Source of the DNA: Corynebacterium ulcerans | Lineage (GTDB): Bacteria; Actinomycetota; Actinomycetes; Mycobacteriales; Mycobacteriaceae | Length of the DNA: 64,000 nt | Assembly (NCBI RefSeq): GCF_900187135.1 | Contig: NZ_LT906443.1 | Span: forward strand, 2,170,001 to 2,234,000 | Direction: 5' to 3' | Shown: one piece after another, positions 42,345 through 52,176 of the stretch | Layout of the letters: each line of letters starts with the position of its first letter | Numbering within the stretch: position 1 is the stretch's first letter | Notes under the pieces: generated by a model | Database searches by the model: none | What the model saw: the letters and a program-made list of their open reading frames with translations, nothing else | What the model was told of the DNA's origin: nothing | Program-made: the position numbers and the translations under genes

Positions 42345-43103
42345 CTAGTACGAGCCGTTTTCCTCGCGGAAGGCGGCTGCCATGGAGAGGATGTCGTCGG
42401 CAAGCTCGGGGCGGCAGACGAGAACATCCGGCAGGTAGGTGTCCTTGTTGTTGTAGGTCAAGGGGGAGCCGTCGAGACGCGAGCAGTGCAGTCCTGCAGC
42501 AAGGCTGACTCCAACGGGGGCCGCAGAGTCCCATTCGTACTGGCCACCGGCATGAATGTAGGCGTCGTAGTCGCCAAGAAGCACGTGCATGGCTTTTGCA
42601 CCTGCAGAGCCGAGCGGCTCGGCGGTGAAACCTAGTTTTTCAGCGACGTGGGTGGCTACAGCAGGAGGACGGTTGTGCGAGACTGCGATCTTCTTTGCGT
42701 AGGGGCCGCGCACCGCGCGAACCTCAGACGTGTGGAACACCACTCCCAAGTCGGGGAGGTTAACTGCAGCGTGGGTTGGTATGCCGTTTTCCACCAAAGC
42801 GATGTGCACAGCCCAGTCCTGACGCCCCGTAGCAAATTCTTTGGTTCCATCGAGCGGATCGATGATCCACACGCGATCTTTGCCTAGGCGCTCTGGGTTA
42901 TCTGCAGCTTCTTCGGAAAGGAATCCATCATCGGGACGGTGCTGTTCCAGCACACGCGCAATCCAGTTTTGTGCCAGATCGTCTCCTGCGTCGCCTAGTT
43001 CACGTCCGCGCAAAAGACCTACGTTTCTTACCCCTTTGAGTATTTCGCCCGTTCCCTGGGCAAGTCGCTTGGTTAGGGTCGCGTCGTCAAAGTGAGCAGT
43101 CAT
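42345..43103 (-). CDS. cysQ: 3'(2'),5'-bisphosphate nucleotidase CysQ
   Basis: A 252-residue member of the inositol-monophosphatase superfamily. Metal-binding motifs are FLSEEAADN (Glu), WIIDPLDGTKEFA and the later QYEWDSAAP. It removes the 3'-phosphate of PAP/PAPS during sulfate assimilation. The M. tuberculosis counterpart CysQ also hydrolyses inositol phosphates. Start chosen at ATG 43103 (MTAHFDDATL), where family similarity begins. Separated from thyA by a terminator. Confidence 0.88.
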   Translation of the reverse strand: MTAHFDDATLTKRLAQGTGEILKGVRNVGLLRGRELGDAGDDLAQNWIARVLEQHRPDDGFLSEEAADNPERLGKDRVWIIDPLDGTKEFATGRQDWAVHIALVENGIPTHAAVNLPDLGVVFHTSEVRAVRGPYAKKIAVSHNRPPAVATHVAEKLGFTAEPLGSAGAKAMHVLLGDYDAYIHAGGQYEWDSAAPVGVSLAAGLHCSRLDGSPLTYNNKDTYLPDVLVCRPELADDILSMAAAFREENGSY

Positions 43104-43298
43104 GACTCTAAAGTTTAGTGGAGCGCGGGCGTTTCGCACTACTAGAACACCAGCGTATTGGTTTTGTGAGTTTTTTCATTGCTTCTTGCCTACGGGCTCA
43201 AGAAAAATCATCCGCGGAACAACAAGGACAATAGGAACAACCGCACCATAATGACGCCGTCGTCTCCTCATATGGTTCATACGGTGTTAAATAAGGGC

Positions 43299-46200
43299 AT
43301 GTCGTCGGATGAACACCACGAGCAACCGCAGCCCGAGCAAACCCAGCCCCATCAACCGCAGACGCCTCGCGCTGCTGCCCATGAGGACTCTTCCTGCGAG
43401 CACTCTGAGGAACAAGCTCCGGTGCTGTCACGTTTTAACCCCCAGGTAGCAACGTGGTTTGCAGAGGTCTTTGCGGCTCCGACACCTGTACAAAAAGCTG
43501 CGTGGGAAAAGATTTCAGCCGGCGGAAACACCCTCATTGTTGCTCCAACTGGTTCTGGCAAAACACTCGCTGCGTTCTTGTGGGCGATCAACGGTTTGAC
43601 CACGGCAGGAGGTCAAACCGTGGCTTTCCCCGCACCCCATGAGGGCTCTTCAGCGGACAAAGGCACGGGCCAAGGCGTCAAAGTGCTCTATATATCGCCA
43701 CTGAAGGCATTGGGGGTAGACGTAGAAAACAACCTTCGTGCACCACTTACCGGCATCAACCATGTAGCTGCCCGGTTAGGGCTGGACTATTCCGACATTA
43801 GTGTGGCAGTTCGTTCTGGGGATACCCCGGCGGCAGAACGCGCCAGGCAGGTGAGAAGACCTCCAGACATCCTGATTACTACCCCTGAGTCTGCGTATTT
43901 GATGCTGACGTCCAAAGCAGGGGCAATCTTGAAAAACGTTGAGACTGTCATCGTGGACGAGATCCATGCGGTGGCCGGAACAAAACGTGGAGCACACCTT
44001 TCTCTCACGTTAGAACGACTGGAACGCCTGGCAGGTCGACCCATCCAGCGCGTGGGCCTATCTGCAACAGTGCGTCCGATCAACGCAGTAGCGTACTTTT
44101 TAGCGGGAGACCGCCCCGTAGACATCGTGGATCCACCCGCCGACAAGCAGTGGGATCTTACCGTCAGAGTACCTATTCCAGACATGAGTGATGTGTCCAC
44201 GGCACAGTCCGGTTCCGCCATCGGGGAAGCCGTATACGACGACCCCCGCAGTCTCGGATCCGCGCTATCGGAGACGGAACTTTTGTCAGAATCCGCCCTT
44301 CCTACGCAGGGATCGATATGGCCGTTTATTGAGGAACGCGTTTATCACGACGTGATGACGCATCGCTCCACGCTAATCTTTGTGAATTCCAGGAGGACTG
44401 CGGAACGGCTCACCAGCCGGCTCAATGAGATTTACGCGCAAGAACACGACCCAGAATCGCTTTCCCCGCAACTTCGCAGAACACCCGCGCAACTCATGAA
44501 GGCCAGTGACGTGGCGGTCTTAGCACCCATGATTATTGCGCGAGCACACCACGGGTCAGTCTCCAAAGATGAGCGAGCCTTGACCGAAAGAATGCTCAAA
44601 GAGGGCAGCCTCAAAGCCGTGGTAGCCACTAGCTCTCTTGAACTCGGCATCGACATGGGCGCCGTGGAACTTGTTGTCCAGGTGGAGTCCCCGCCCTCAG
44701 TTGCATCAGGGCTGCAACGAGTGGGGCGCGCTGGTCACATGGTGGGCGCTATTTCTGAAGGTGCTTTTTATCCGAAACACCGTGCCGACCTCATCCAAAC
44801 GGCGGTGGTTGTGGGACGCATGGGTGAAGGCGCGATCGAGGAATTGAAGGTCCCTAGGAATGCACTTGATGTGCTGTTACAGCAGACCGTAGCAGCGGTA
44901 TCCGTGGAAGACCTTGACGTAGAAGAATGGTATGCCACTGTTGTACGTGCGTATCCCTATCGGGATTTATCACGAGCGGTGTTCGACGCAGTCATCGATT
45001 TAGCAAGCGGCGTGTATCCGTCGACAGACTTCGCGGAGCTGAAACCACGCATTGTCTTTGATCGCATCACAGGCACGTTGACTGCGCGTCCCGGAGCCCA
45101 GCGGGTAGCGGTCACAAGTGGCGGAACTATCCCAGATCGCGGCATGTTTGGCGTCTTCCTCGCCGGCTCGACGAGGGCCGACTCTGCCCCCAGGCGAGTA
45201 GGAGAACTCGACGAGGAGATGGTGTACGAGTCGCGGGTGGGCGACGTGTTTACACTGGGCGCTTCCAGTTGGAGGATCGAAGAGATCACGCGCGACCAAG
45301 TGCTGGTGATTCCCGCGCCGGGCCACACCGGGAGGCTGCCTTTTTGGACAGGAGACCAAGCTGGACGTCCTGCGGAATTAGGTAAAGCGCTGGGGGAGTT
45401 TCGCCGTAGGATTGTGGGGCGTCGTCACGCTTTAGCAGGCAGCGAACAAGATCGTAGTGACGATCTTGTAGAACTGGAAGAACTCGGACTCGACGCATAT
45501 GCCTGCCAGAATCTTCTACAGTTTTTACGCGAGCAAGAGGAAGCCACGGGGATTGTGCCCGATGAAAAGACACTGGTGCTGGAGCGCTTTCGTGACGAGC
45601 TCGGCGACTGGAGAATCGTCTTGCACACTCCTTATGGCAGGGGAGTCAATGCTGCGTGGGCGCTTGCTGTAGGCGCGAGAATATCTGAGCACACAGGCAT
45701 GGATGCGCAGGCGGTGGCCTCCGATGACGGCATAGTATTACGCCTCCCGGAAGCCGACGCGGAACCTGGGGCCGATCTCTTTGTGATCGACGCGGATGAT
45801 GTTGAAGCAATAGTGGCCGAACAAGTGGGCAACTCCGCGCTGTTTGCCTCCAGATTCCGAGAGTGTGCTGCTCGCGCATTATTGCTACCTCGACGTAACC
45901 CCGGTAAGCGTGCACCTTTATGGCAGCAACGCCAGCGCGCCGCGCAGCTTCTCGACGTCGCCCGCAAATACCCATCCTTCCCCATTATTTTGGAGACCGT
46001 CCGAGAGTGCCTCCAGGATGTATATGATCTGCCAGCCTTGGTCGAGCTCTTGCAAGAAATCCAGCAACGGCGGATACGCATCGCAGAAGTGACTACGTCT
46101 CAGCCCAGCCCATTCGCTTCCTCCATACTCTTTAACTACACGGGCGCCTTTATGTATGAGGGAGACAGTCCACTTGCAGAAAAGCGTGCTGCTGCCTTGG

Positions 46201-48308
46201 CCTTAGACCCCGCGTTGCTTGCCAGCCTCCTAGGCACCGTGGAATTACGTGACCTCTTAGACCCAGAGATCATCGCGGAAGTACATGACATCATGCAGCG
46301 TAAAGCCCCACACCGTAGGGCTAGGACCGCAGAAGAACTCATTGATACTCTTCGCGTTGTAGGCCCCGTGCCCGTGACCGATCTTCCAGAGATTACTGAT
46401 CCTCCGATGACTCTGGAATACGTCATGGAGCAGCTGCGTGGGCGAGTGATGGAAGTACGAATAGCCGGAGTCGCGCACCTGGCTCAGACTCTGGATGCAC
46501 CCCTGCTACGAGACGCATTGGGCATACCCATCCCACCGGGTGTTGCCGCGCAGGTGGAGACAATCACCGATGCATTGGAACAAATAGTCTCGCGATGGGC
46601 ACGGGTGCGAGGGCCTTTTACTCTCATGGATGTGCAGCACTGCCTTGGGTTGGCCGCTGGGATCGCGCATGGGGTCGTCGAAAAGCTATGTACGCAATCC
46701 AAGCTCGTAGCAGGTCGTTTTAGGCAAGGCAGCGATGCTCCGGAATATGTTGCCACGGAGGTTTTAAAAATCATCAGGGCCCGTTCGCTTGCTGCAGTGA
46801 GGGAACAGACCCAACCGGTGAGCCATGCCACGTTTGGGCGTTTCCTCCCCGAATGGCAGCACGTTGCGCCAGTAGGAGAAACTCCTGAGCTTGCTGGAGC
46901 AGACGGAGTATTTAACGTTGTAGAACAACTCGCGGGCGTGCGACTACCCGCTTCTGCGTGGGAGACATTGGTGTTGCCGCAACGGGTCCGGAATTATTCG
47001 CCACTAGACCTTGACGAGCTCACGAATAACGGTGAGATTATCGTTGTCGGCGCCGGACGCGCCGGTGCACATGATCCGTGGGTGATGCTTCTTCCTAGCG
47101 ATTACGCGGCAGAGTTGATTCCCCACGCGGAGGTTGCGACGCTATCTGAAACCCAACGCAAGGTCATGACGCTGTTGTCTCGCGGTGGCGGGTTCCTTTT
47201 TGCCGATATCCACCGGGAAACTGCGGCAGATCTTGGACTCTCCTCGGATCAATCGTCTGCTGCGGAGCTTGGTGCCGCTTTATGGGAGCTTTTTGAGGCT
47301 GGGCTAGTCAGCCCGGATGGATTTGCGCCGATTCGTGCACGACTTGCGGCGAATTCGGGAACAAAGACCGCGCATAGAGCCCAAAGACGACCCAATCGCA
47401 GTCGACTACGGATGGGGCGCACAGGCTTTGCGCATGCCCATAGACCAGCCCAACCGCCGGATGTGGTGGGACGCTGGTCCGCAACCATGGCAGCGGAGGA
47501 CAACGCCACAGCCAGGTCTGTTGCACACGGTGAGGCGTGGTTGGATCGATATGGCGTGGTTACCCGCGGTGCCGTTGTATCAGAGGACGTTGTTGGCGGT
47601 TTTGCTCTCGCATACAAAGTGCTCTCTGGTTTCGAGGAATCCGGGAAGGCGATGCGCGGTTACCTTGTGGAGGGACTGGGGGCTGCTCAGTTTTCCACGC
47701 CGGCGGTGATTGACCGGCTTCGTGGGCTATCCGATACCCCTGATGTTGCAGGCTGGCCTTCTGGCACCCACTCGCCGAACACATATGTGCTTGCCGCGGC
47801 AGATCCCGCCAACCCTTATGGGGCGGCGTTACCGTGGCCGGAGCAGGGGCCGACACGTGCGGCTGGTGCCATCGTTGTGCTTATCGACGGCCTCCTCGCC
47901 GCGCACCTTACGCGAGGTGGACGAAGCCTCACGTTGTGTGCACCGCCCACAGGAATCGAACAGCAAGAGTTCTTAAGTATCGTTCTCGACGCGCTTGCAG
48001 AGTCGGTACGGGCAGGCAGGATTCAGCCGCTAGTTGTAGAAAAAATAAATGGAGTGGCGGTCTTGCGATCACCCGAACTAGAGCTGCTAAGAGCACTAGG
48101 CGCTAGCGTGACACCCCGTGGGTTGCGGATAGCAGGTGGCTTAAATAACCAGAGTCACACACGTAGAGGGCGCAGCCTTGCATCTGCATTGGACGAGTTA
48201 GACTCCTCGGACTCTGCAGACATAGCAGGCTCAGGAGACCCATGGTCTGGGAGAGAACACCATACAAAGCCTCCTCATCGTGGCTTTAGATCTGGTGGAT
48301 ACCGCTAG
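43299..48308 (+). CDS. lhr: Lhr-type ATP-dependent DNA helicase
   Basis: A very long superfamily-2 helicase, 1669 residues from ATG 43299. The N-terminal motor has Walker A APTGSGKT (about 82-89), YISPLKALGVD, VRSGDTP, DEIH (about 220) and the Lhr motif SLELGIDMGAVELVVQ plus QRVGRAGH. A large C-terminal half (Lhr core, winged helix and beta-barrel region) follows. Lhr unwinds and anneals DNA and DNA-RNA hybrids during repair. The start is uncertain: the first ~45 residues are Gln/Pro/His-rich, and TAAATA lies just upstream as a possible leaderless -10. It converges with mug. Confidence 0.92.
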   Translation: MSSDEHHEQPQPEQTQPHQPQTPRAAAHEDSSCEHSEEQAPVLSRFNPQVATWFAEVFAAPTPVQKAAWEKISAGGNTLIVAPTGSGKTLAAFLWAINGLTTAGGQTVAFPAPHEGSSADKGTGQGVKVLYISPLKALGVDVENNLRAPLTGINHVAARLGLDYSDISVAVRSGDTPAAERARQVRRPPDILITTPESAYLMLTSKAGAILKNVETVIVDEIHAVAGTKRGAHLSLTLERLERLAGRPIQRVGLSATVRPINAVAYFLAGDRPVDIVDPPADKQWDLTVRVPIPDMSDVSTAQSGSAIGEAVYDDPRSLGSALSETELLSESALPTQGSIWPFIEERVYHDVMTHRSTLIFVNSRRTAERLTSRLNEIYAQEHDPESLSPQLRRTPAQLMKASDVAVLAPMIIARAHHGSVSKDERALTERMLKEGSLKAVVATSSLELGIDMGAVELVVQVESPPSVASGLQRVGRAGHMVGAISEGAFYPKHRADLIQTAVVVGRMGEGAIEELKVPRNALDVLLQQTVAAVSVEDLDVEEWYATVVRAYPYRDLSRAVFDAVIDLASGVYPSTDFAELKPRIVFDRITGTLTARPGAQRVAVTSGGTIPDRGMFGVFLAGSTRADSAPRRVGELDEEMVYESRVGDVFTLGASSWRIEEITRDQVLVIPAPGHTGRLPFWTGDQAGRPAELGKALGEFRRRIVGRRHALAGSEQDRSDDLVELEELGLDAYACQNLLQFLREQEEATGIVPDEKTLVLERFRDELGDWRIVLHTPYGRGVNAAWALAVGARISEHTGMDAQAVASDDGIVLRLPEADAEPGADLFVIDADDVEAIVAEQVGNSALFASRFRECAARALLLPRRNPGKRAPLWQQRQRAAQLLDVARKYPSFPIILETVRECLQDVYDLPALVELLQEIQQRRIRIAEVTTSQPSPFASSILFNYTGAFMYEGDSPLAEKRAAALALDPALLASLLGTVELRDLLDPEIIAEVHDIMQRKAPHRRARTAEELIDTLRVVGPVPVTDLPEITDPPMTLEYVMEQLRGRVMEVRIAGVAHLAQTLDAPLLRDALGIPIPPGVAAQVETITDALEQIVSRWARVRGPFTLMDVQHCLGLAAGIAHGVVEKLCTQSKLVAGRFRQGSDAPEYVATEVLKIIRARSLAAVREQTQPVSHATFGRFLPEWQHVAPVGETPELAGADGVFNVVEQLAGVRLPASAWETLVLPQRVRNYSPLDLDELTNNGEIIVVGAGRAGAHDPWVMLLPSDYAAELIPHAEVATLSETQRKVMTLLSRGGGFLFADIHRETAADLGLSSDQSSAAELGAALWELFEAGLVSPDGFAPIRARLAANSGTKTAHRAQRRPNRSRLRMGRTGFAHAHRPAQPPDVVGRWSATMAAEDNATARSVAHGEAWLDRYGVVTRGAVVSEDVVGGFALAYKVLSGFEESGKAMRGYLVEGLGAAQFSTPAVIDRLRGLSDTPDVAGWPSGTHSPNTYVLAAADPANPYGAALPWPEQGPTRAAGAIVVLIDGLLAAHLTRGGRSLTLCAPPTGIEQQEFLSIVLDALAESVRAGRIQPLVVEKINGVAVLRSPELELLRALGASVTPRGLRIAGGLNNQSHTRRGRSLASALDELDSSDSADIAGSGDPWSGREHHTKPPHRGFRSGGYR

Positions 48309-48312
48309 CAGC

Positions 48313-48939
48313 TTAGCTGTGTGGTGGAGTGGTGGAATCCCATACCGCCCGCCATTGAGCTGCAAGCGAGTTAATCGTCTCATGGGCGTTAAGTCCGCTG
48401 GGTTGGGGGACAACCCACAAAGATACGTCCTTGGGCCATCCCTTAATCGTCTCTGTGTCTTGTAGACCTAGCACGGCTTTCTTCATTCCAAAGGCTGTAC
48501 GAAAAGCCGTAATACCGGCCACTGCTACGGCTTGGGGTCGCAGCTCACACGCCAACTCGATGACGCGATGCGCGCCAGCTATCAGCTCGTCTTTTTCTAG
48601 TTCATCCGCGCGAGCAGTAGCGCGTGGGACCAGATTGGTCATAGCGATGCCGAGCTCATAAAGGGTCTGTTCTTGGGCATCACTCATGCCCTCGGATACT
48701 TCGAAAGCTGGAGACACGATTCCGGCTTTGTCTAAAGAAGGCCAGAATCTATTGCCGGGATAAGCAAAAGGGGCATCGACTGCAGCAGTCCACAGACCTG
48801 GATTGACCCCGACGATCAGCAACCGAAGATCGGTACCGGGAGGTGGGAACCTGTCCGATACTGGTTTGTCTTTAAAGTCGGCAAGCTCCGAGCGCTTAGG
48901 TCGGCGACCACCAAGGGGAGAAGGATGCGCAGTACTCAT
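48313..48939 (-). CDS. mug: G:T/U mismatch-specific DNA glycosylase (Mug)
   Basis: A ~208-residue uracil-DNA-glycosylase superfamily protein. The active-site block LLIVGVNPGLWTAAVDAPFAYPGNRFWPSL (NPGL and NRFW) and the late VVPQPSGLNAH (NPSG-like motif) are those of Mug/TDG enzymes. They remove U or T from mismatches with G. The start is uncertain between ATG 48939 and ATG 48969. The stop lies 4 bases from the lhr stop, and the gene is divergent from nei, another glycosylase. Confidence 0.86.
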   Translation of the reverse strand: MSTAHPSPLGGRRPKRSELADFKDKPVSDRFPPPGTDLRLLIVGVNPGLWTAAVDAPFAYPGNRFWPSLDKAGIVSPAFEVSEGMSDAQEQTLYELGIAMTNLVPRATARADELEKDELIAGAHRVIELACELRPQAVAVAGITAFRTAFGMKKAVLGLQDTETIKGWPKDVSLWVVPQPSGLNAHETINSLAAQWRAVWDSTTPPHS

Positions 48940-49000
48940 GGTGTCCGTTGTACCTGATAACGGATTCATACGGATGCCGCAACGGTAGACGCATCATGGC

Positions 49001-49012
49001 TACAATGCTGCT
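49001..49012 (+). promoter_or_regulatory. -10 element of nei placed for a leaderless transcript
   Basis: TACAAT (49001-49006) is followed by only 6 bases before the ATG at 49013, and no Shine-Dalgarno is visible. This spacing fits transcription starting at the start codon. Confidence 0.5.
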
Positions 49013-49834
49013 ATGCCCGAAGGAGATTCCGTCTACCAGCTAGCCCGTCGGCTGAGTTTTATGGAAAGCCGAAAGGTTCTAGGAACCAGCATACGAGTGC
49101 CGCAGTATGCTCTTGCCACCTTTACTGGGAGCACAGTGGAACGCGTATGGCCCTATGGGAAACACCTGTTTATACAGATAGGGGAAGAGATCCTCCACAC
49201 CCATCTGAAAATGGAGGGAACGTGGGCGGTGCACCTGAAAGGTGATCGGTGGACCAAACCCGCTCATACAGCTCGCGTGCAACTGCTGTTGGACGGAACA
49301 CCGCATGAAGACCCGATTGAGGTGGTGGGCTTTTCTCTGGGATTTGTCCGCATTTTTCCCACATCCCATTATCCCGATGTCATCGCGCATCTGGGCCCTG
49401 ATGTACTGGGAGCTGATTGGGAATCCACAGGATACAACGAAGCTCGGCGACGGATACTCTCGGCTCCTGACCGTGCCATTGGGTTAGCCTTACTCGACCA
49501 AAGAAACCTGGCAGGAATAGGCAACGAGTATCGGGCGGAAATCTGTTTTCTCTGCGGAGTGCACCCCGCTACCTCGGTACGCGACACCGACGTGGATCGC
49601 ATACTGACTGTGGCACGTCGTCTTATGTGGGCGAATCGACTTTCTCCAGTTCGAGTCACAACAGGTATCAAACGCCCAGGGGAGACGACCTATGTGTTTG
49701 GGCGTAATCACAGGCCGTGTCGACGATGCGGTACCCGGATTCTCCAGAGCATGCTTGTCGACGACCCCTCTGTAGAATTAGAGCGCATTATATGGTGGTG
49801 TCCGCACTGCCAGCCATTTTATCCTGAACCCTAA
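49013..49834 (+). CDS. nei: Fpg/Nei-family DNA glycosylase-AP lyase (endonuclease VIII-like)
   Basis: A 273-residue base-excision enzyme. The mature N-terminus PEGDSVYQLA carries the catalytic Pro and Glu, followed by the VWPYGKHLF lysine, an H2TH domain (NLAGIGNEYRAEICF, about 165) and a C-terminal zinc finger (CRRCG...WCPHC). PEGD is the Nei rather than Fpg form, so oxidised pyrimidines are the likely substrates. It is divergent from mug across a 43-74-base promoter region. Confidence 0.9.
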   Translation: MPEGDSVYQLARRLSFMESRKVLGTSIRVPQYALATFTGSTVERVWPYGKHLFIQIGEEILHTHLKMEGTWAVHLKGDRWTKPAHTARVQLLLDGTPHEDPIEVVGFSLGFVRIFPTSHYPDVIAHLGPDVLGADWESTGYNEARRRILSAPDRAIGLALLDQRNLAGIGNEYRAEICFLCGVHPATSVRDTDVDRILTVARRLMWANRLSPVRVTTGIKRPGETTYVFGRNHRPCRRCGTRILQSMLVDDPSVELERIIWWCPHCQPFYPEP

Positions 49835-49876
49835 AAGGCCAAGCGTCTTAATTCAGAATTGATTAAGGTGGGGACT

Positions 49877-50290
49877 ATGCGGCTTATACTTAATCTTCTC
49901 TGGCTTATTACTGGTGGTATCTGGTTGGCTCTCGGATACATACTCTTTGGCGCCATCGCGTGTATTTTCATCGTGACGATCCCCGCGGGCATCGCTAGCT
50001 TCCGGATGGCTGAGTACGCGTTGTGGCCATTTGGTAGGACTGTGGTGAAGTCTACGAGCAGTTCCAACCCCCTCGCCGGCGTGAGTAACGTGATTTGGTT
50101 CCTCGTCGCGGGGCTCTGGCTCGCACTGGGACATTTGACCACTGCAGTGGGGCAAGCGCTGACCATCATTGGTATTCCGCTTGCTATCGCGAATATCAAG
50201 ATGATTCCTGTTACCTGTTTCCCCTTTGGCAAGAAGATCGTTGATAGCGACGCGATTCCCTTTGGCTACGAGCCCATGGTGAAGATGTAA
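49877..50290 (+). CDS. YccF-domain inner-membrane protein
   Basis: A 137-residue membrane protein with two tandem YccF domains. Each has a hydrophobic segment followed by a conserved loop (IPAGIASFRMAEYALWPFGR and IPLAIANIKMIPVTCFPFGK). About three to four membrane helices are visible. AAGGTGG precedes the ATG at 49877 and favours it over an upstream TTG. Function unknown, widespread in bacteria. It lies 42 bases after nei and may be cotranscribed. Confidence 0.85.
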   Translation: MRLILNLLWLITGGIWLALGYILFGAIACIFIVTIPAGIASFRMAEYALWPFGRTVVKSTSSSNPLAGVSNVIWFLVAGLWLALGHLTTAVGQALTIIGIPLAIANIKMIPVTCFPFGKKIVDSDAIPFGYEPMVKM

Positions 50291-50300
50291 ATAAGCCTCA

Positions 50301-50340
50301 AGCCCTGCACACTGTGTGTTAGTAAACACTGTGCAGGGCT
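50301..50340. terminator. Terminator between yccF-like and pgi genes
   Basis: AGCCCTGCACA (50301-50311) pairs with TGTGCAGGGCT (50330-50340) between convergent genes. Confidence 0.75.
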
Positions 50341-50353
50341 TAGCTATGCCGTG

Positions 50354-51997
50354 TTAATTGCGGTGAGCGCGGTACCAGCCGATGAGCTCGTCGGTAGAGG
50401 AATCTCCCGACTGTATGTCGCTTGCTCCAGCTACTGCTGGAGCAAGGTCGTTGGCCTGTTGCTTGCCCAGCTCTACGCCCCACTGATCAAAAGAGTTGAT
50501 ATCCCAGATCACGCCTTGGACAAAGACGATGTGCTCGTACAAAGCGATAAGCGCACCGAGAACTGCCGGGGTGAGCTCTTCTGCCAGGATCGTTGTTGTG
50601 GGGCGATTACCTGGCATGACTTTGTGGGCGACGAGTTCTGCTGGAACGCCCTCGGCTGCAATTTCCTCGGCAGTCTTGCCAAAGGCCAGGACCTTGGTTT
50701 GAGCAAAGAAGTTGCTCATCAGCAAGTCATGCATGGAGCCTTCGCCGGTTGCCGTTGGAAGGTCCTGCTTGGGGCGGGCAAAACCGATGAAGTCGGCGGG
50801 AACGAGCTTGGTTCCTTGGTGAATAAGCTGGAAGAACGCATGCTGGCCGTTAGTGCCTGGCTCTCCCCAGTAGATCTCTCCGGTCTCGGTAGAAACTGGA
50901 GAACCATCGCGGCGGACAGACTTGCCGTTGGACTCCATCGTGAGCTGCTGTAGGTAGACCGGGAAACGGCCGAGATCCTGAGAATAGGGGAGCACAGCGT
51001 GGGTTTCTGCGCCAAAGAAATCGTTGTAGAAAATTCCGAGCAGACCCATGAGCACCGGGATGTTCTCGTGGAAGTCCGCAGTGCGGAAATGTTCGTCCAT
51101 AGCGTGGAAGCCTTCGAGGAAGCGCATGAAGTCCATGGGGCCGATAACAGCCATCAGGGACAACCCAATGGCGGAGTCGACGGAGTAACGACCTCCCACC
51201 CAGTTCCAGAAGCCGAACATGTTCTTGGTGTCAATGCCAAACTCGGCAACCTTTTCCGCATTCGTAGACACAGCAACAAAGTGCTTTGCTACTGCCGATT
51301 GGTCACCGCCGGCAGCTTCAAGCAGCCAACGTTTTGCAGCATGGGCGTTAGCTAGGGTCTCTTGGGTGGTGAAGGTCTTTGAGGCGACGATGAACAGGGT
51401 GGACTCTGGGTCACATTCATCAAGAACTGAATGCATATCTGCAGGGTCTACGTTGGAGACAAACTTGGCGGAAATTCCTGCGGTTGCGTAAGTACGCAGG
51501 GCTTTGGTTGCCATGGCTGGACCCAAGTCCGATCCGCCGATGCCGATATTCACCACCGTCTTGATCGTGTGGTTGCTATAGCCGCGCCATGCGCCACTGC
51601 GCAGTGCTGTTGCAAGATCGCGCATGCGGCCCAGCACCTCGTGGACGTCGGCTGCCACGTCTTGATCGTCGACCACTAAATCAGCCTCGACAGGAATCCT
51701 CAGTGCAGTATGGAGGACCGCACGGTCTTCCGTGTTGTTTATATGCTCTCCTGAGAACATGGCTTTAATGCGCTCGTGCAGATGCGCAGCCTTGGCGGTT
51801 TTTACAAACGCCTCGACGGTGTTGTCATCTAGGAAGTTTTTGGAAAGGTCAACATGCAAACCGGCGGCGTCAAAGCTAAATTTCCGTGCACGGTCTGCGT
51901 CGGCAGCAAAAAGCTCTCGCAGCGACGTGGCAGCCGCTGTTTTATGGCATTGGGAAAGCTCGGTCCACTCTGGGGTAGCGGTGATATCGAAGGACAT
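50354..51997 (-). CDS. pgi: Glucose-6-phosphate isomerase
   Basis: A 547-residue PGI interconverting glucose-6-P and fructose-6-P in the cytosol. Signatures are [13 protein letters not shown] (about 150), the substrate loop [13 protein letters not shown] (about 265), the catalytic [10 protein letters not shown]/Glu region, [15 protein letters not shown] and the C-terminal [12 protein letters not shown] with the catalytic Lys. Start at ATG 51997 ([11 protein letters not shown]) with CGGAGC upstream. Upstream in-frame sequence is not conserved. Confidence 0.95.
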   Translation of the reverse strand: MSFDITATPEWTELSQCHKTAAATSLRELFAADADRARKFSFDAAGLHVDLSKNFLDDNTVEAFVKTAKAAHLHERIKAMFSGEHINNTEDRAVLHTALRIPVEADLVVDDQDVAADVHEVLGRMRDLATALRSGAWRGYSNHTIKTVVNIGIGGSDLGPAMATKALRTYATAGISAKFVSNVDPADMHSVLDECDPESTLFIVASKTFTTQETLANAHAAKRWLLEAAGGDQSAVAKHFVAVSTNAEKVAEFGIDTKNMFGFWNWVGGRYSVDSAIGLSLMAVIGPMDFMRFLEGFHAMDEHFRTADFHENIPVLMGLLGIFYNDFFGAETHAVLPYSQDLGRFPVYLQQLTMESNGKSVRRDGSPVSTETGEIYWGEPGTNGQHAFFQLIHQGTKLVPADFIGFARPKQDLPTATGEGSMHDLLMSNFFAQTKVLAFGKTAEEIAAEGVPAELVAHKVMPGNRPTTTILAEELTPAVLGALIALYEHIVFVQGVIWDINSFDQWGVELGKQQANDLAPAVAGASDIQSGDSSTDELIGWYRAHRN

Positions 51998-52176
51998 GGT
52001 TTGCTCCGTTCTTTTTGGCTTTATACGAGACCGTGACCGAGCGGGCAATAATCTGTGTCCGCTCGGAAAGTTACACACTCTCAACGGTATCTAAACTACC
52101 CCGAACATGTCTTCTGTCTTAGGGCAGCGTTGGTCACATCATGGCGAGAACATCCGAATAAGCGCATAGTGGAGGC

